DNA of 64,000 nucleotides from assembly GCA_019638235.1 (NCBI GenBank), contig JAHBUE010000003.1:1-64000 (forward strand), in the 5' to 3' direction. A program made the translations under genes and the position numbers. The notes beneath the pieces are model-generated. The model worked only from the letters and a program-made list of their open reading frames with translations, did no database searches and was not told the origin of the DNA. This DNA comes from Cyclobacteriaceae bacterium. GTDB lineage: Bacteria > Bacteroidota > Bacteroidia > Cytophagales > Cyclobacteriaceae. This document shows, piece after piece, positions 39,053 to 48,194 of the stretch (within the stretch, counting starts at the first letter, position 1; each line of letters opens with the position of its first letter).

Positions 39053-41113
39053 ATGAGGTTTATTCGCGCCTATAGTCCCTTAGTGATCTGCTGCTTTCTG
39101 GCAGTTACCTCATTTGCCCGGCAGCACGCCCACATCGACAGCCTCGAACAGGAGTTACGGAAAAGATATCCCGATACAGTCCGTGTAAGTTTACTTACTA
39201 CCCTGGCATATTCTTACACCCATGTCAATTTTAATAAGAGCCTAACCTATGCCCAGGAGGCTGTTTCCCTTGCTGATAAAATAAGTGATGCCTCGTGGCG
39301 ACTTAAATCAAATCGTGCACTGGCGCTTGCCTATATGCTGGGTGGTGATTTTACATCGGCTTTGGCTCATGAAAAAAACGCCCTGCAGTATGCCATCGAT
39401 CAAAAGGATTCTACACAAATCGGGCGTAGCTACAGCAACATTGGCAATTACTACTTTGAGTTAGGTGTATATGATGAGGCGTACTTCTACCTGACACGGG
39501 CATACGGTATTCTGAATCAAGGTGTAGTTACCCATGACGACTCCATCTCCATGAATATTGTGCTGCACAATGTCGGAAGGATATTTAAAGAAATGGGGCA
39601 ATACGAAATTGCCTTGCAGCATTTACAGTTATCACAAAAAGCAAGTTTGCGGTTGGGCGATAACGAAGGAAGACCCTATGCATTAGACGAACTGGGCGAT
39701 GTCATGCTTCGGCAAGGAAAGTATGACTCAGCGTTGACGTATTTATACCAGGCATTATATGAGATAACTGATTTTATTCAAAAAGAACCTGAAACCCTGG
39801 TAAAAGAACTCCGGACAAGAACACTAATCAAAATTGCCAAAGCCTATACGTTCAAAAAAGAATTTGATAAGGCTCTGGCCTTTTATGATTCCACCCATCA
39901 ACTTCACGAACTTACCAACAACCAGTTTGGTATTGCCGAAGTAGAATTGGGCAGGGGAGCATTGTTTTTGTCAAAAAGCAATTATGTAGAAGCTCAGAAT
40001 CATTTCGACATAGCCCTGGATATTGCCCACCGCATCAATGCCCGTATACTTGAAATAAACTGCTACAATCAACTCGCCCAGCTATGGGAAAAGAAAGGCG
40101 ACTTTAAAACAGCATTAGAGTTTTTTAAGAAACATAAAAATCTTAATGACAGCCTCTTCAGCCAGGAAATGCAACATAAACTTTTCCGCGATCAGGTGCG
40201 CTTTGCTACGGAATCCAAAGACGTGCAAATACAAGCGCTGACAAAAATGGAAGAGTATAGAAGATCTGAGATTAAAAGACAGGAACTCATCCGCAATGTA
40301 CTGGTTGTAATCATGGCGCTCTCTGTTATTCTCTTGCTTACGGTGTACCGAAGCGGCCAACGCAGAAAACGAATCAACATGCTGCTGCTTCAGCACCAGG
40401 AAGAAATGGAGAAAAGAAGCATTGAACTGGAGCAGCTTAACCAGGTAAAGGATAAATTCTTCTCTATTATTTCGCACGACCTTCGTTCTCCGATAAACGC
40501 CCTGGCCGGACTATTAGACCTGATGGATAAAGGCGCCATTGCCAGCGATGAACTGCCTATGGCGATAAAAGAACTGCGCACGCGCTTTAACCACACCCGA
40601 ACGTTATTGAATAACCTGTTAGACTGGACGTTGTTGCAAATGGATAAGATCAATCTGCAACCGACAAAAATCAGTTTACATAACTTAGCCAATGAAAACG
40701 TTGAGTTGATTCGCTCCACGCAAACCAAACAAGTAAATTTTGTTAATTCAATTTCTGCGGAAGCAATCGCCTATGCCGATAGCAATACCATTAATTTAGT
40801 AATCCGCAACCTGATCAGCAACGCTTTAAAATTCACCAACGAAGGCGGAGAAATAAAACTATCAGCCGAAGAAAAAGACGATACGTGGGTAGTGTCTGTT
40901 TCTGACAATGGTGTGGGCATTAAACCCGAAGTGCTGGACATGCTGTTCGATAAAATAAACCCTTACAGCACACGCGGAACAGCCAACGAAAAAGGCACCG
41001 GGCTGGGGCTTATCCTCTGCAAGGAATTTGTGGAGAAAAATAATGGCCAGATTTGGGTAGAAAGCACTGAAGGTGAGGGCAGTACATTCTGGTTCAGCCT
41101 GCCAAAAGCCTGA
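39053..41113 (+). CDS. TPR sensor histidine kinase (HisKA type)
   Basis: 686 residues with an N-terminal signal sequence (MRFIRAYSPLVICCFLAVTSFA). About 25-385 are periplasmic tetratricopeptide repeats (for example GRSYSNIGNYYFELGVYDEA, AQLWEKKGDFKTALEFFKKH). One transmembrane helix (IRNVLVVIMALSVILLLTVY) and a coiled coil follow, then the HisKA box FFSIISHDLRSPINALAGLL with the phosphoacceptor His, and a complete HATPase domain (NLISNALKFTNEG, VSDNGVGIKPEV, GTGLGLILCKEF). No response regulator is adjacent, so it is an orphan kinase. The downstream PurF-like gene has its own promoter. Confidence 0.93.
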   Translation: MRFIRAYSPLVICCFLAVTSFARQHAHIDSLEQELRKRYPDTVRVSLLTTLAYSYTHVNFNKSLTYAQEAVSLADKISDASWRLKSNRALALAYMLGGDFTSALAHEKNALQYAIDQKDSTQIGRSYSNIGNYYFELGVYDEAYFYLTRAYGILNQGVVTHDDSISMNIVLHNVGRIFKEMGQYEIALQHLQLSQKASLRLGDNEGRPYALDELGDVMLRQGKYDSALTYLYQALYEITDFIQKEPETLVKELRTRTLIKIAKAYTFKKEFDKALAFYDSTHQLHELTNNQFGIAEVELGRGALFLSKSNYVEAQNHFDIALDIAHRINARILEINCYNQLAQLWEKKGDFKTALEFFKKHKNLNDSLFSQEMQHKLFRDQVRFATESKDVQIQALTKMEEYRRSEIKRQELIRNVLVVIMALSVILLLTVYRSGQRRKRINMLLLQHQEEMEKRSIELEQLNQVKDKFFSIISHDLRSPINALAGLLDLMDKGAIASDELPMAIKELRTRFNHTRTLLNNLLDWTLLQMDKINLQPTKISLHNLANENVELIRSTQTKQVNFVNSISAEAIAYADSNTINLVIRNLISNALKFTNEGGEIKLSAEEKDDTWVVSVSDNGVGIKPEVLDMLFDKINPYSTRGTANEKGTGLGLILCKEFVEKNNGQIWVESTEGEGSTFWFSLPKA

Positions 41114-41135
41114 AACCATAATCCGCTTCTTTGTG

Positions 41136-41166
41136 TTGACGGGTAGTCCGAATAACCGTAATTTTG
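41136..41166 (+). promoter_or_regulatory. Promoter of the PurF-like gene
   Basis: TTG at 41136-41138 is followed after 20 bases by TAATTTTG (41159-41166), matching the Bacteroidota -33/-7 pattern. The start codon is 16 bases downstream. Confidence 0.6.
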
Positions 41167-41182
41167 GGTTTTACAAAGCTCT

Positions 41183-43057
41183 ATGAGTGACCAAATCCTT
41201 CATGAATGCGGAATTGCCTTAGTCCGCCTTAGAAAACCCCTCTCATACTATATAGAAAAGTACGGCCCAACCTATGCCATGAAGAAAATGTACATTCTCA
41301 TGGAGAAACAACATAACCGAGGACAGGATGGAGCCGGTATTGCCAATATAAAAATAGACCTGGAAGCCGGGCGCAGGTACATCAGCCGGTATCGGTCAAT
41401 AAAGCGTCAACCGGTTGAATCGCTCTTTAAAAAAATCGGTAAAAAATTCCGTAACGCTCAAAAAGAAGGAAAAGAAAAATACAGAAACGAAAAGTGGCTT
41501 AAAGAAAACGTAGCCTTTAGCGGAGAGCTTTGGCTCGGCCATTTACGTTACGGCACACACGGCATCAACAACATCGAAAGTGTTCACCCGTTTCTAAGGC
41601 AAAATAACTGGCGTAGTCGTAACCTCGTTATGGCCGGTAACTTCAACATGACAAATGTTGATGAACTGTTCGACATCCTCATCAACATTGGCCAACACCC
41701 GAAAGAAAAAGTAGATACCATTACGGTAATGGAAAAAATCGGGCACTTTCTTGATGAAGAAGTACAAAACCTGTTTGAATTGTATAAAGACAAATACAGC
41801 AACAAGGAAATTTCTGAAATCATTGAAAATGAAATTGATATTTTCAGGGTATTAAAACGAGCCTGTAAAGATTTTGATGGCGGATACGCTATGGCCGGCC
41901 TTACCGGGTCAGGTTCTGCCTTTGTTGTGCGCGACCCGAACGGCATTCGCCCGGCCTATTACTATGCCGATGATGAAGTAGTAGTGGTAGCATCTGAAAA
42001 ACCGGCTATTAAAACAGCCTTCAATATTGAATACAATCAGATTGAAGAAATTAAACCGGGGCATGCGCTCATCATAAACAAAAACGGTGAGTATGGGCAA
42101 CACCTCATCACCCGGCAGGATGAGAAAAAATCGTGCAGCTTTGAAAGAATTTACTTTTCACGGGGTAACGACCCGCACATTTACCAGGAAAGAAAAAAAC
42201 TTGGCAGGTTGCTTGTGCCCCAGGTGTTGCGCGCCATTCAGTTCGATTTAAAAAATACTATCTTCTCCTACATTCCCAACACGGCCGAAACAGCATTCTA
42301 CGGATTAATGGCCGGCATAGAAGATTACCTCATCAACAAGCAAAAAGAAATTATATTAGAAGGGAAACCGTCTGTTGATCCGGTAGAAGACGTGCTGTCG
42401 TTCAGGCCGCGTATTGAAAAAATTGTGATTAAGGATGCAAAGCTCCGCACGTTTATTACCGATGATAAGCACCGCGATGATTTGGTAGCGCACGTATATG
42501 ACACCACATACGAAGTAGTCAATCGCGATAAGGATACACTCGTAGTTATTGATGATTCGATTGTTCGCGGAACAACATTGGAGAAAAGTATTCTCACGTT
42601 GCTCGACCGGCTTGGGCCAAAGAAGATTGTAATTGTTTCGTCAGCGCCACAAATCCGGTTCCCCGATTGCTACGGAATAGACATGAGCCGCATGAGTGAT
42701 TTTGTTGCGTTTCGCGCGATGATTGAACTGATAAAAGAAAACGGAAAAGAATATCAGTTGGGCGAAGTGTACGACCAGTGCCTGCGCTCTAACGGTGAAG
42801 AAAATTTTGTAAAGCCATTGTACGACCAGTTTACTGATGAAGACATCTCTGCAAAAATTGCTGATATTATTCGTCCGGCCGGTATGAAAGCCGAACTGGA
42901 AGTTGTTTTCCAGACCGTTGAAAACCTGCACAAGGCGTGCCCCGGTCATTTAGGCGATTGGTATTTTACAGGCAATTTCCCTACACCCGGAGGCATGAAA
43001 GTGGCCAACCGGGCCTTTGTCAACTATATGGAAGGCAAGTTGGTGCGGGCTTATTAG
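41183..43057 (+). CDS. Long PurF-like amidophosphoribosyltransferase paralogue
   Basis: 624 residues, clearly longer than classical PurF (about 470-510). The N-terminal class II glutamine amidotransferase domain has its nucleophile as Cys9 in HECGIALVR with no short propeptide match to classical PurF, then HNRGQDGAGIA and GHLRYGTHG; it carries a lysine-rich insertion at about 68-110. The C-terminal phosphoribosyltransferase domain has the PRPP loop LVVIDDSIVRGTTLEKS near residue 455. Bacteroidota often encode such a second, longer copy; whether it makes phosphoribosylamine for purines is not shown. No purine genes are nearby. Confidence 0.85.
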   Translation: MSDQILHECGIALVRLRKPLSYYIEKYGPTYAMKKMYILMEKQHNRGQDGAGIANIKIDLEAGRRYISRYRSIKRQPVESLFKKIGKKFRNAQKEGKEKYRNEKWLKENVAFSGELWLGHLRYGTHGINNIESVHPFLRQNNWRSRNLVMAGNFNMTNVDELFDILINIGQHPKEKVDTITVMEKIGHFLDEEVQNLFELYKDKYSNKEISEIIENEIDIFRVLKRACKDFDGGYAMAGLTGSGSAFVVRDPNGIRPAYYYADDEVVVVASEKPAIKTAFNIEYNQIEEIKPGHALIINKNGEYGQHLITRQDEKKSCSFERIYFSRGNDPHIYQERKKLGRLLVPQVLRAIQFDLKNTIFSYIPNTAETAFYGLMAGIEDYLINKQKEIILEGKPSVDPVEDVLSFRPRIEKIVIKDAKLRTFITDDKHRDDLVAHVYDTTYEVVNRDKDTLVVIDDSIVRGTTLEKSILTLLDRLGPKKIVIVSSAPQIRFPDCYGIDMSRMSDFVAFRAMIELIKENGKEYQLGEVYDQCLRSNGEENFVKPLYDQFTDEDISAKIADIIRPAGMKAELEVVFQTVENLHKACPGHLGDWYFTGNFPTPGGMKVANRAFVNYMEGKLVRAY

Positions 43058-43142
43058 CACAAACACATAACAAAAAACCTCATCTCCTGACACCTTAGCC
43101 CATTAAAGTTTGTTACTTTAGTAATTCAAATTGCTATTGTAT

Positions 43143-43547
43143 ATGAATTACTGGCTTCTGAAAACCGAACCCGAAACCTATTCGTGGAACGACCTGGTAA
43201 AAGACAAGAAAACCGTATGGGATGGCGTGAAGAATTTCCAGGCACGCAACAACATGAAAGCCATGAAAAGCGGTGACCAGGTATTTATCTATCACACCGG
43301 CACCGAAAAAGCAGTGGTAGGTATTGCCGAAGTAAAAAAGGAAGCCTATCCCGACCCAAAAGATAAGGAATGGTTGGTTGTTGAGCTTGTTCCAAAAAAA
43401 GCGTTGAAGCGCGGGGTGTCACTATCGGAAGTAAAAGCAGATAAGAAATTAACCGATATGGCGTTAGTTAAATATGCACGGCTTTCCGTTCAACCGGTTA
43501 AGAAAGATGAGTTTGGCAGGATACTTGAATTGAGTGAACAAAAATGA
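43143..43547 (+). CDS. EVE-domain protein
   Basis: 134 residues from the ATG at 43143; a TTG 12 bases upstream is less likely. The whole protein is one EVE domain of the PUA-like fold: MNYWLLKTEPETYSWNDLVK, WDGVKNFQARNNMKAMKSGD, VFIYHTGTEKAVVGIAEV. EVE domains are thought to read modified bases in DNA or RNA; the thymocyte nuclear protein 1 subgroup has the same start. The stop overlaps the next start codon (ATGA), so the two are translationally coupled. Confidence 0.92.
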   Translation: MNYWLLKTEPETYSWNDLVKDKKTVWDGVKNFQARNNMKAMKSGDQVFIYHTGTEKAVVGIAEVKKEAYPDPKDKEWLVVELVPKKALKRGVSLSEVKADKKLTDMALVKYARLSVQPVKKDEFGRILELSEQK

Positions 43548-45145
43548 AAAAAGAAAATATCATATTGGCGTTAACAATTTTGCTTTTTATTTCTGCTTTC
43601 GGGCAGCAGGAAAAGGATCCGGAACTTTTGCAAACCGCCCGCTTTGAAAAAGAACATAAATTTTCCGATAACGATTTCACCATTATCTCGCTGAAAGAAG
43701 ATGGCCTTGCGCTTACCCGCGGTAGCAATAAATATAAAAGCGGCAGCCACAGTTGGGAGCTTATCATTCTCGATAACAACCTGAAAGAAAAACACACCCT
43801 GACAGTAGACGTTGACCAGCGAAAAAATATTATCGGGTATGAGCACACTCCCGGCTACCTCTACCTTATGTTTAAGCCGAATGACAACCAGAAAGTAACG
43901 CTGGATTTATTTTCAATCCGGTTGAGTGATGGCGCTACTGAGCGCCACGAAATTGAAACAGAACTTACGTTGCAGTTAACGCATTTCATTAAAGTTTCCG
44001 ATAATATTATTGTTGGGGGCTATGTGAACACCGAGCCTGCCGTGTTGTTGTATAATCTTACAGAAAAGAACACAAAAGTATTGCCGGGCTTCTTTCAAAA
44101 ACAAACAGAGTTAGTTGATTTGCGTCCAAATCAAAATAATACGTTTAACATCATATTAGTTGACAGAAGTGAGCGCGACCAGCGAAAGCTTGTATTCAAA
44201 ACATTTGACGCTACCGGCAAAGAATTGTTGCAAGACATCTCGCCTGTTGAAGAGAATTTTTTTATTCAAACCGGCATCAGCAGTTCGTTAATACGCGAAG
44301 ATCTTAGAATATTCGGTACATGGGGAAGTAGGAACTCCAAACAATCGCTCGGATTTTATTCCATAGCTGTTGACCCGTTCAACGACCAGAAGCTAAACCT
44401 CGTTGCATTCGGTGAGCTTAATCACTACCTCGATTATCAAAATGAAAAGCGGGCTGCAAAAATAAAAGAACGCACACAGTCATTACTGAAACAAAACCGG
44501 CTACCCGATTTTATGAATTATGTAATGCCCTATAAAGTTGAAGAATTGCCAACAGGATTTGTTCTGTTTGCCGAAACATACAACCCCAGCAATACAGTTA
44601 ACCGGTATCCAGCCAATTCGCCTTACGGCTTTACACCCTACCCCTACTACTCGCCATTTTGGGGCTACTACCCCGGCACATACAACCGCATGTATAACCC
44701 CTACTACTATGGCTATGGAAATAATATGCGCACTACCAACGATGAAATAAAAGCAGTACAATCGGTAGTAGTAGCTGTTAACAATCAGGGAAAAGTGCTT
44801 TGGGATTACAGCCTGAAGTTGGAGGAAATGCGTTCGGGTGCGCTTGAACAGGTTGCCGATTGTTATATCGACAACCAGGAAATTTATATGCTGTACAAAA
44901 AAGAGTCAGACCTAATCGGAAAAATTATTACTTTAGATGATGGCGATGCGGAAGATATTAAAGAAAAGATAAGCGTATTAGCCGAAGGAGATGAAATTCG
45001 TTCTGAAAACAAAGCAGTTGGGCAGGTACGACATTGGTATGGAAAGAATTTTTACGTTTGGGGGCAGCATTCCGTTGGCAACAGGGCAAAACGCTCGGAA
45101 GGGAACCGCCAGGTTTTTTACATCAACAAAGTTTCTATTCCTTAA
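43544..45145 (+). CDS. Exported protein of unknown function, paralogue 1
   Basis: 533 residues with a signal peptide (MKKENIILALTILLFISAFG). The body is rich in short beta-strands with repeated Phe/Tyr positions (LYLMFKPNDNQKVTLDLFSI, GGYVNTEPAVLLYNLTEKNT) and may be a beta-propeller-like fold. Residues about 350-390 are a Tyr/Pro/Gly-rich stretch (NSPYGFTPYPYYSPFWGYYP). The end (HWYGKNFYVWGQHSV, NRQVFYINKVSIP) is shared with the next gene. No family is recognised. The ATG overlaps the EVE gene stop. Confidence 0.78.
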   Translation: MKKENIILALTILLFISAFGQQEKDPELLQTARFEKEHKFSDNDFTIISLKEDGLALTRGSNKYKSGSHSWELIILDNNLKEKHTLTVDVDQRKNIIGYEHTPGYLYLMFKPNDNQKVTLDLFSIRLSDGATERHEIETELTLQLTHFIKVSDNIIVGGYVNTEPAVLLYNLTEKNTKVLPGFFQKQTELVDLRPNQNNTFNIILVDRSERDQRKLVFKTFDATGKELLQDISPVEENFFIQTGISSSLIREDLRIFGTWGSRNSKQSLGFYSIAVDPFNDQKLNLVAFGELNHYLDYQNEKRAAKIKERTQSLLKQNRLPDFMNYVMPYKVEELPTGFVLFAETYNPSNTVNRYPANSPYGFTPYPYYSPFWGYYPGTYNRMYNPYYYGYGNNMRTTNDEIKAVQSVVVAVNNQGKVLWDYSLKLEEMRSGALEQVADCYIDNQEIYMLYKKESDLIGKIITLDDGDAEDIKEKISVLAEGDEIRSENKAVGQVRHWYGKNFYVWGQHSVGNRAKRSEGNRQVFYINKVSIP

Positions 45146-46589
45146 CATCTTCCTGTTTCTTTCTGTTACAGTATCAGGTCAGCTTGCCTACAAAGAGCGC
45201 CTTGAAATTCCTTTACTTAAAAATGATACTGAATTTACTGTATTGCCGTGCTCATCTGATGGCGTGGTTATGTACCGCACGCGTGATGGCCAGTCGCCTA
45301 ACATTGAAATAATTCTGTTAGATACAGCCTTTCAACAACGATGGGGCGGGCTTATCCGCGTTGAGCCTAAGTATCAGCTTGCCAACCAGGTGGTATCAAA
45401 CAAAAAAGTATATTTTCTTTTCGCCAACAAAGTATATTCCGACATACACTTCTTAGTTTTTGAAGTTGACCTTGCATCGGGCAATTACACCCGGTATGTT
45501 GTCAGGAATTTTGTTCCCTTTCGCGCCAGCGCTTTTGAAGCTACCGCCAACGGATTGCTTATAGGCGGCTACTTTGCCGGAAGGATTCCAGTGGTGATTT
45601 TCTTCGATTTTCTTACCCAAAAAAGCAAAGTGTTACCGGGGTTATTCAATGAATCTGGCGAACTGCTTCAGATAAGCACGGAGTCATCCGGCAACTTTAA
45701 TGTTTTAATAAATGCCCGCAACGTTTCGCGACAGCGAACACTCTGGATAAAACGATACACTGCGCATGGCGATTTACTGCAAAACGAAATTCTTAACCCG
45801 ATTGAAAGCAGCAGCCTGTTGTTTGGCAGGGCGTTAGCCCTGAATGAAAACCAACAACTTATTGCCGGTGTTTACGGGCAGCGCAATTCAGACTATTCGC
45901 GTGGAATTTTCATGGCTCACCTCAACGAAGAAGATGCCAGCGAACCAATCTACTTTCCGTTTGCCGATCTCGAAAATTTTTTCAAGTTCATGAAAGTCAA
46001 GCGCGAAAAACGAATAAAAGAAAGAATACAACGAAAGAAAATAAAAGGCAAGAAAATCCGGTTTCAGTATCGCTTCTTAGTGCATGAGTTTGTGGAATAT
46101 GACGATGAGTACATTTTGTTGGGCGAAGCCTTTTACCCGCGCTACCGCAGTGTAGAAAGAAGCGGATATACCGGCATCAATCAATCTACAATGGTATTTG
46201 ACGGGTATCAATATACCCATGCTGTAATTATTGGTTTTAGTAAGGAAGGAGAACTTATCTGGGACAACAGTTTTGAAATAAACGATGTACGCACGTTCAC
46301 CCTTGAGCAATTTGTGAAAATGGATTTGCAGGAAGACAAGATTGTGTTGCTCTACCTGTTCGACAGCAAAATCAGGTCGAAAATAATTCAGAACAACACC
46401 GTGCTGGAGGGCAAATCGCTTAGTGAGTTGAACAGGCACACCTATTCTCCGGAAGGGCAAAAAGTGGGAAAGCTGGAATATTGGTACAATGGGTATTTCC
46501 TCGCTTCGGGGATTCAGAACATTGGACGACCCGGCATAGGGAGGCAGACCCGACAAATTTTCTTCGTGAACAAAATCAGGTTCGAATAA
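45039..46589 (+). CDS. Exported protein of unknown function, paralogue 2
   Basis: 516 residues from the ATG at 45039, which overlaps the previous gene by 107 bases; the signal-peptide core (KFLFLNIFLFLSVTVSGQ) comes only after about 30 residues and no in-frame ATG is closer, so a non-ATG start near 45120 is possible. It parallels the previous gene in order and motif: YLASGNYTRYVV-type strands, FFDFLTQKSKVLPGLFNESG against YNLTEKNTKVLPGFFQKQTE, and the end YWYNGYFLASGIQN, TRQIFFVNKIRF. It lacks the Tyr/Pro-rich stretch and has a basic helix (VKREKRIKERIQRKKIKGKK). Function unknown; a tandem duplicate. Confidence 0.75.
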   Translation: MERIFTFGGSIPLATGQNARKGTARFFTSTKFLFLNIFLFLSVTVSGQLAYKERLEIPLLKNDTEFTVLPCSSDGVVMYRTRDGQSPNIEIILLDTAFQQRWGGLIRVEPKYQLANQVVSNKKVYFLFANKVYSDIHFLVFEVDLASGNYTRYVVRNFVPFRASAFEATANGLLIGGYFAGRIPVVIFFDFLTQKSKVLPGLFNESGELLQISTESSGNFNVLINARNVSRQRTLWIKRYTAHGDLLQNEILNPIESSSLLFGRALALNENQQLIAGVYGQRNSDYSRGIFMAHLNEEDASEPIYFPFADLENFFKFMKVKREKRIKERIQRKKIKGKKIRFQYRFLVHEFVEYDDEYILLGEAFYPRYRSVERSGYTGINQSTMVFDGYQYTHAVIIGFSKEGELIWDNSFEINDVRTFTLEQFVKMDLQEDKIVLLYLFDSKIRSKIIQNNTVLEGKSLSELNRHTYSPEGQKVGKLEYWYNGYFLASGIQNIGRPGIGRQTRQIFFVNKIRFE

Positions 46590-46604
46590 GAGCAAGGAAA
46601 GACT

Positions 46605-46612
46605 TATATTTG
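46605..46612 (+). promoter_or_regulatory. -7 promoter element of pyrR-pyrB
   Basis: TATATTTG matches TAnnTTTG and lies 10 bases before the pyrR ATG, implying a very short or absent leader. There is no space for a PyrR-type attenuator between this box and the start codon. Confidence 0.5.
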
Positions 46613-46622
46613 TACCCGGCTT

Positions 46623-47168
46623 ATGCAGAAGAAACTCATTCTCGATTCGGACTTGCTGGACATAACCCTAAGCCGTCTTTGCCAGCAACTCATCGAAAAT
46701 CATGGCGATTTTGATAACAGCGTTATTCTCGGCTTGCAGCCCAGGGGTATCTTTTTAGCCGAAATCATCCAGAAAAAGCTCCGCATGCTCACCCGTAAGG
46801 AAATCCCCATAGGCTATTTAGACGCAACTTTTCATCGCGATGACTTCAGGAGGCGCGAAATTCCGGCTAAGGCAAGCGAAGTTAGAATACCCTTTATTAT
46901 AGAAGACAAAAAAGTGATATTGGTTGATGACGTGCTGTTTACCGGCCGAACCGTAAGAGCAGCGTTAGACGCCATGATTGCCTTCGGAAGACCCGCCAAA
47001 GTTGAACTGTTAGTGCTGATTGACAGGCGGCACACACGCGATTTACCCATTGCCCCCGATTATGTAGGAAAAACGGTGAATACCCTGGCCTCGCAAAAAG
47101 TTTTGGTAGAACTGGAAGCCCAGGGACACGAACAAAATAAAATCTGGCTGATTAACAATAAAGATTGA
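46623..47168 (+). CDS. pyrR: PyrR-type uracil phosphoribosyltransferase/regulator
   Basis: 181 residues. It is a type I phosphoribosyltransferase fold with the PRPP motif VILVDDVLFTGRTVRAALDA near residue 100 and the PyrR-specific ILGLQPRGIFLAEII, IPIGYLDATFHRDDFRRREI and LIDRRHTRDLPIAPDYVGK. In Bacillus PyrR binds pyr mRNA leaders and causes attenuation; here the leader seems too short for that, so regulation may differ. It overlaps or abuts pyrB by a few bases, giving a two-gene pyrimidine operon. Confidence 0.93.
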   Translation: MQKKLILDSDLLDITLSRLCQQLIENHGDFDNSVILGLQPRGIFLAEIIQKKLRMLTRKEIPIGYLDATFHRDDFRRREIPAKASEVRIPFIIEDKKVILVDDVLFTGRTVRAALDAMIAFGRPAKVELLVLIDRRHTRDLPIAPDYVGKTVNTLASQKVLVELEAQGHEQNKIWLINNKD

Positions 47169-47170
47169 GC

Positions 47171-48097
47171 ATGTCGAAGTTGAGTAAAAAACATTTGCTG
47201 GGAATTAAAGACATCACTACACAAGATATTCAGCTTATTTTTGAAACTGCCGATACATTTAAAGACGTACTCAATCGCCCGATTAAAAAAGTACCTTCCC
47301 TGCGCGATATAACAATCGCCAATATATTTTTTGAAAACTCAACGCGAACACGCTTGTCGTTTGAGTTGGCCGAAAAAAGATTGTCTGCCGATGTGGTTAA
47401 TTTCTCAGCCTCTACCAGTTCGGTAAAAAAAGGTGAAACCTTGTTGGATACCGTCAACAATATTCTTGCTATGAAGGTGGACATGGTGGTGATGCGCCAT
47501 GCAAGTCCGGGCGCACCACATTACCTGGCACGGCATATCAATGCAAACATTGTTAATGCCGGTGACGGAACACACGAACACCCAACACAAGCTTTATTGG
47601 ATGCTTACTCCATCCGCGAAAAGCTGGGCGATGTAGCCGGTAAAAACGTTGCCATTATTGGCGATATACTCCATTCGCGTGTGGCCCTGTCGAATATTTT
47701 TGCGCTGCAAAAACTTGGCGCCAAGGTAATGGTGTGCGGACCGCCTACGTTGCTGCCAAAATTTATTGGGCAAACAAGCGTGTTGGTTGAAACCGATGTT
47801 AAAAAAGCGTTAGCGTGGTGCGATGTAGCCAATGTGCTTCGCATACAGCTTGAACGCCAGCAGATAAAATATTTCCCTTCGCTGCGCGAATACTCACTCT
47901 ATTACGGCATTACCAAAAAAATGCTGGATGCCCTCAAAAAGCCGATTGTACTGATGCACCCCGGCCCTATAAACAGGGGCGTTGAATTAAGCAGCGATGC
48001 CGCAGATTCGCACCATGCCGTAATTCTTGACCAGGTAGAAAATGGCGTAGCCATACGGATGGCCGTACTTTATTTGTTAGCCGGAAGTACAAACTGA
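47171..48097 (+). CDS. pyrB: Aspartate carbamoyltransferase catalytic subunit
   Basis: 308 residues from the ATG at 47171; a TTG 6 bases upstream overlaps the pyrR stop and is less likely. First committed step of pyrimidine synthesis: carbamoyl phosphate plus aspartate gives carbamoyl aspartate. The carbamoyl-phosphate motif is ENSTRTRLSFELAEKRL, followed by SVKKGETLLDTV, RHASPGAPHYLA, GDGTHEHPTQALLDAYSI and the aspartate-site HPGPINRGVEL. No pyrI regulatory subunit is adjacent, as usual in Bacteroidota operons with PyrR. Confidence 0.96.
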   Translation: MSKLSKKHLLGIKDITTQDIQLIFETADTFKDVLNRPIKKVPSLRDITIANIFFENSTRTRLSFELAEKRLSADVVNFSASTSSVKKGETLLDTVNNILAMKVDMVVMRHASPGAPHYLARHINANIVNAGDGTHEHPTQALLDAYSIREKLGDVAGKNVAIIGDILHSRVALSNIFALQKLGAKVMVCGPPTLLPKFIGQTSVLVETDVKKALAWCDVANVLRIQLERQQIKYFPSLREYSLYYGITKKMLDALKKPIVLMHPGPINRGVELSSDAADSHHAVILDQVENGVAIRMAVLYLLAGSTN

Positions 48098-48157
48098 TCA
48101 TTTATTTCACGTTTTAGCGTTTTTCATACATGGCAGGCCCCATAGGGCGGTTTTTAG

Positions 48158-48165
48158 TAACTTTG
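48158..48165 (+). promoter_or_regulatory. -7 promoter element of the cystathionine beta-synthase-like gene
   Basis: TAACTTTG matches TAnnTTTG, 29 bases before the ATG at 48195. No consensus -33 TTG is seen at normal spacing. Confidence 0.45.
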
Positions 48166-48194
48166 CATGTTACAACCACAAATCCTCCTGATTC

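Noticed and set aside
46612..46622. PyrR-binding attenuator before pyrR
   Set aside because: Only about 10 bases separate the promoter box from the start codon, too few for an RNA switch.
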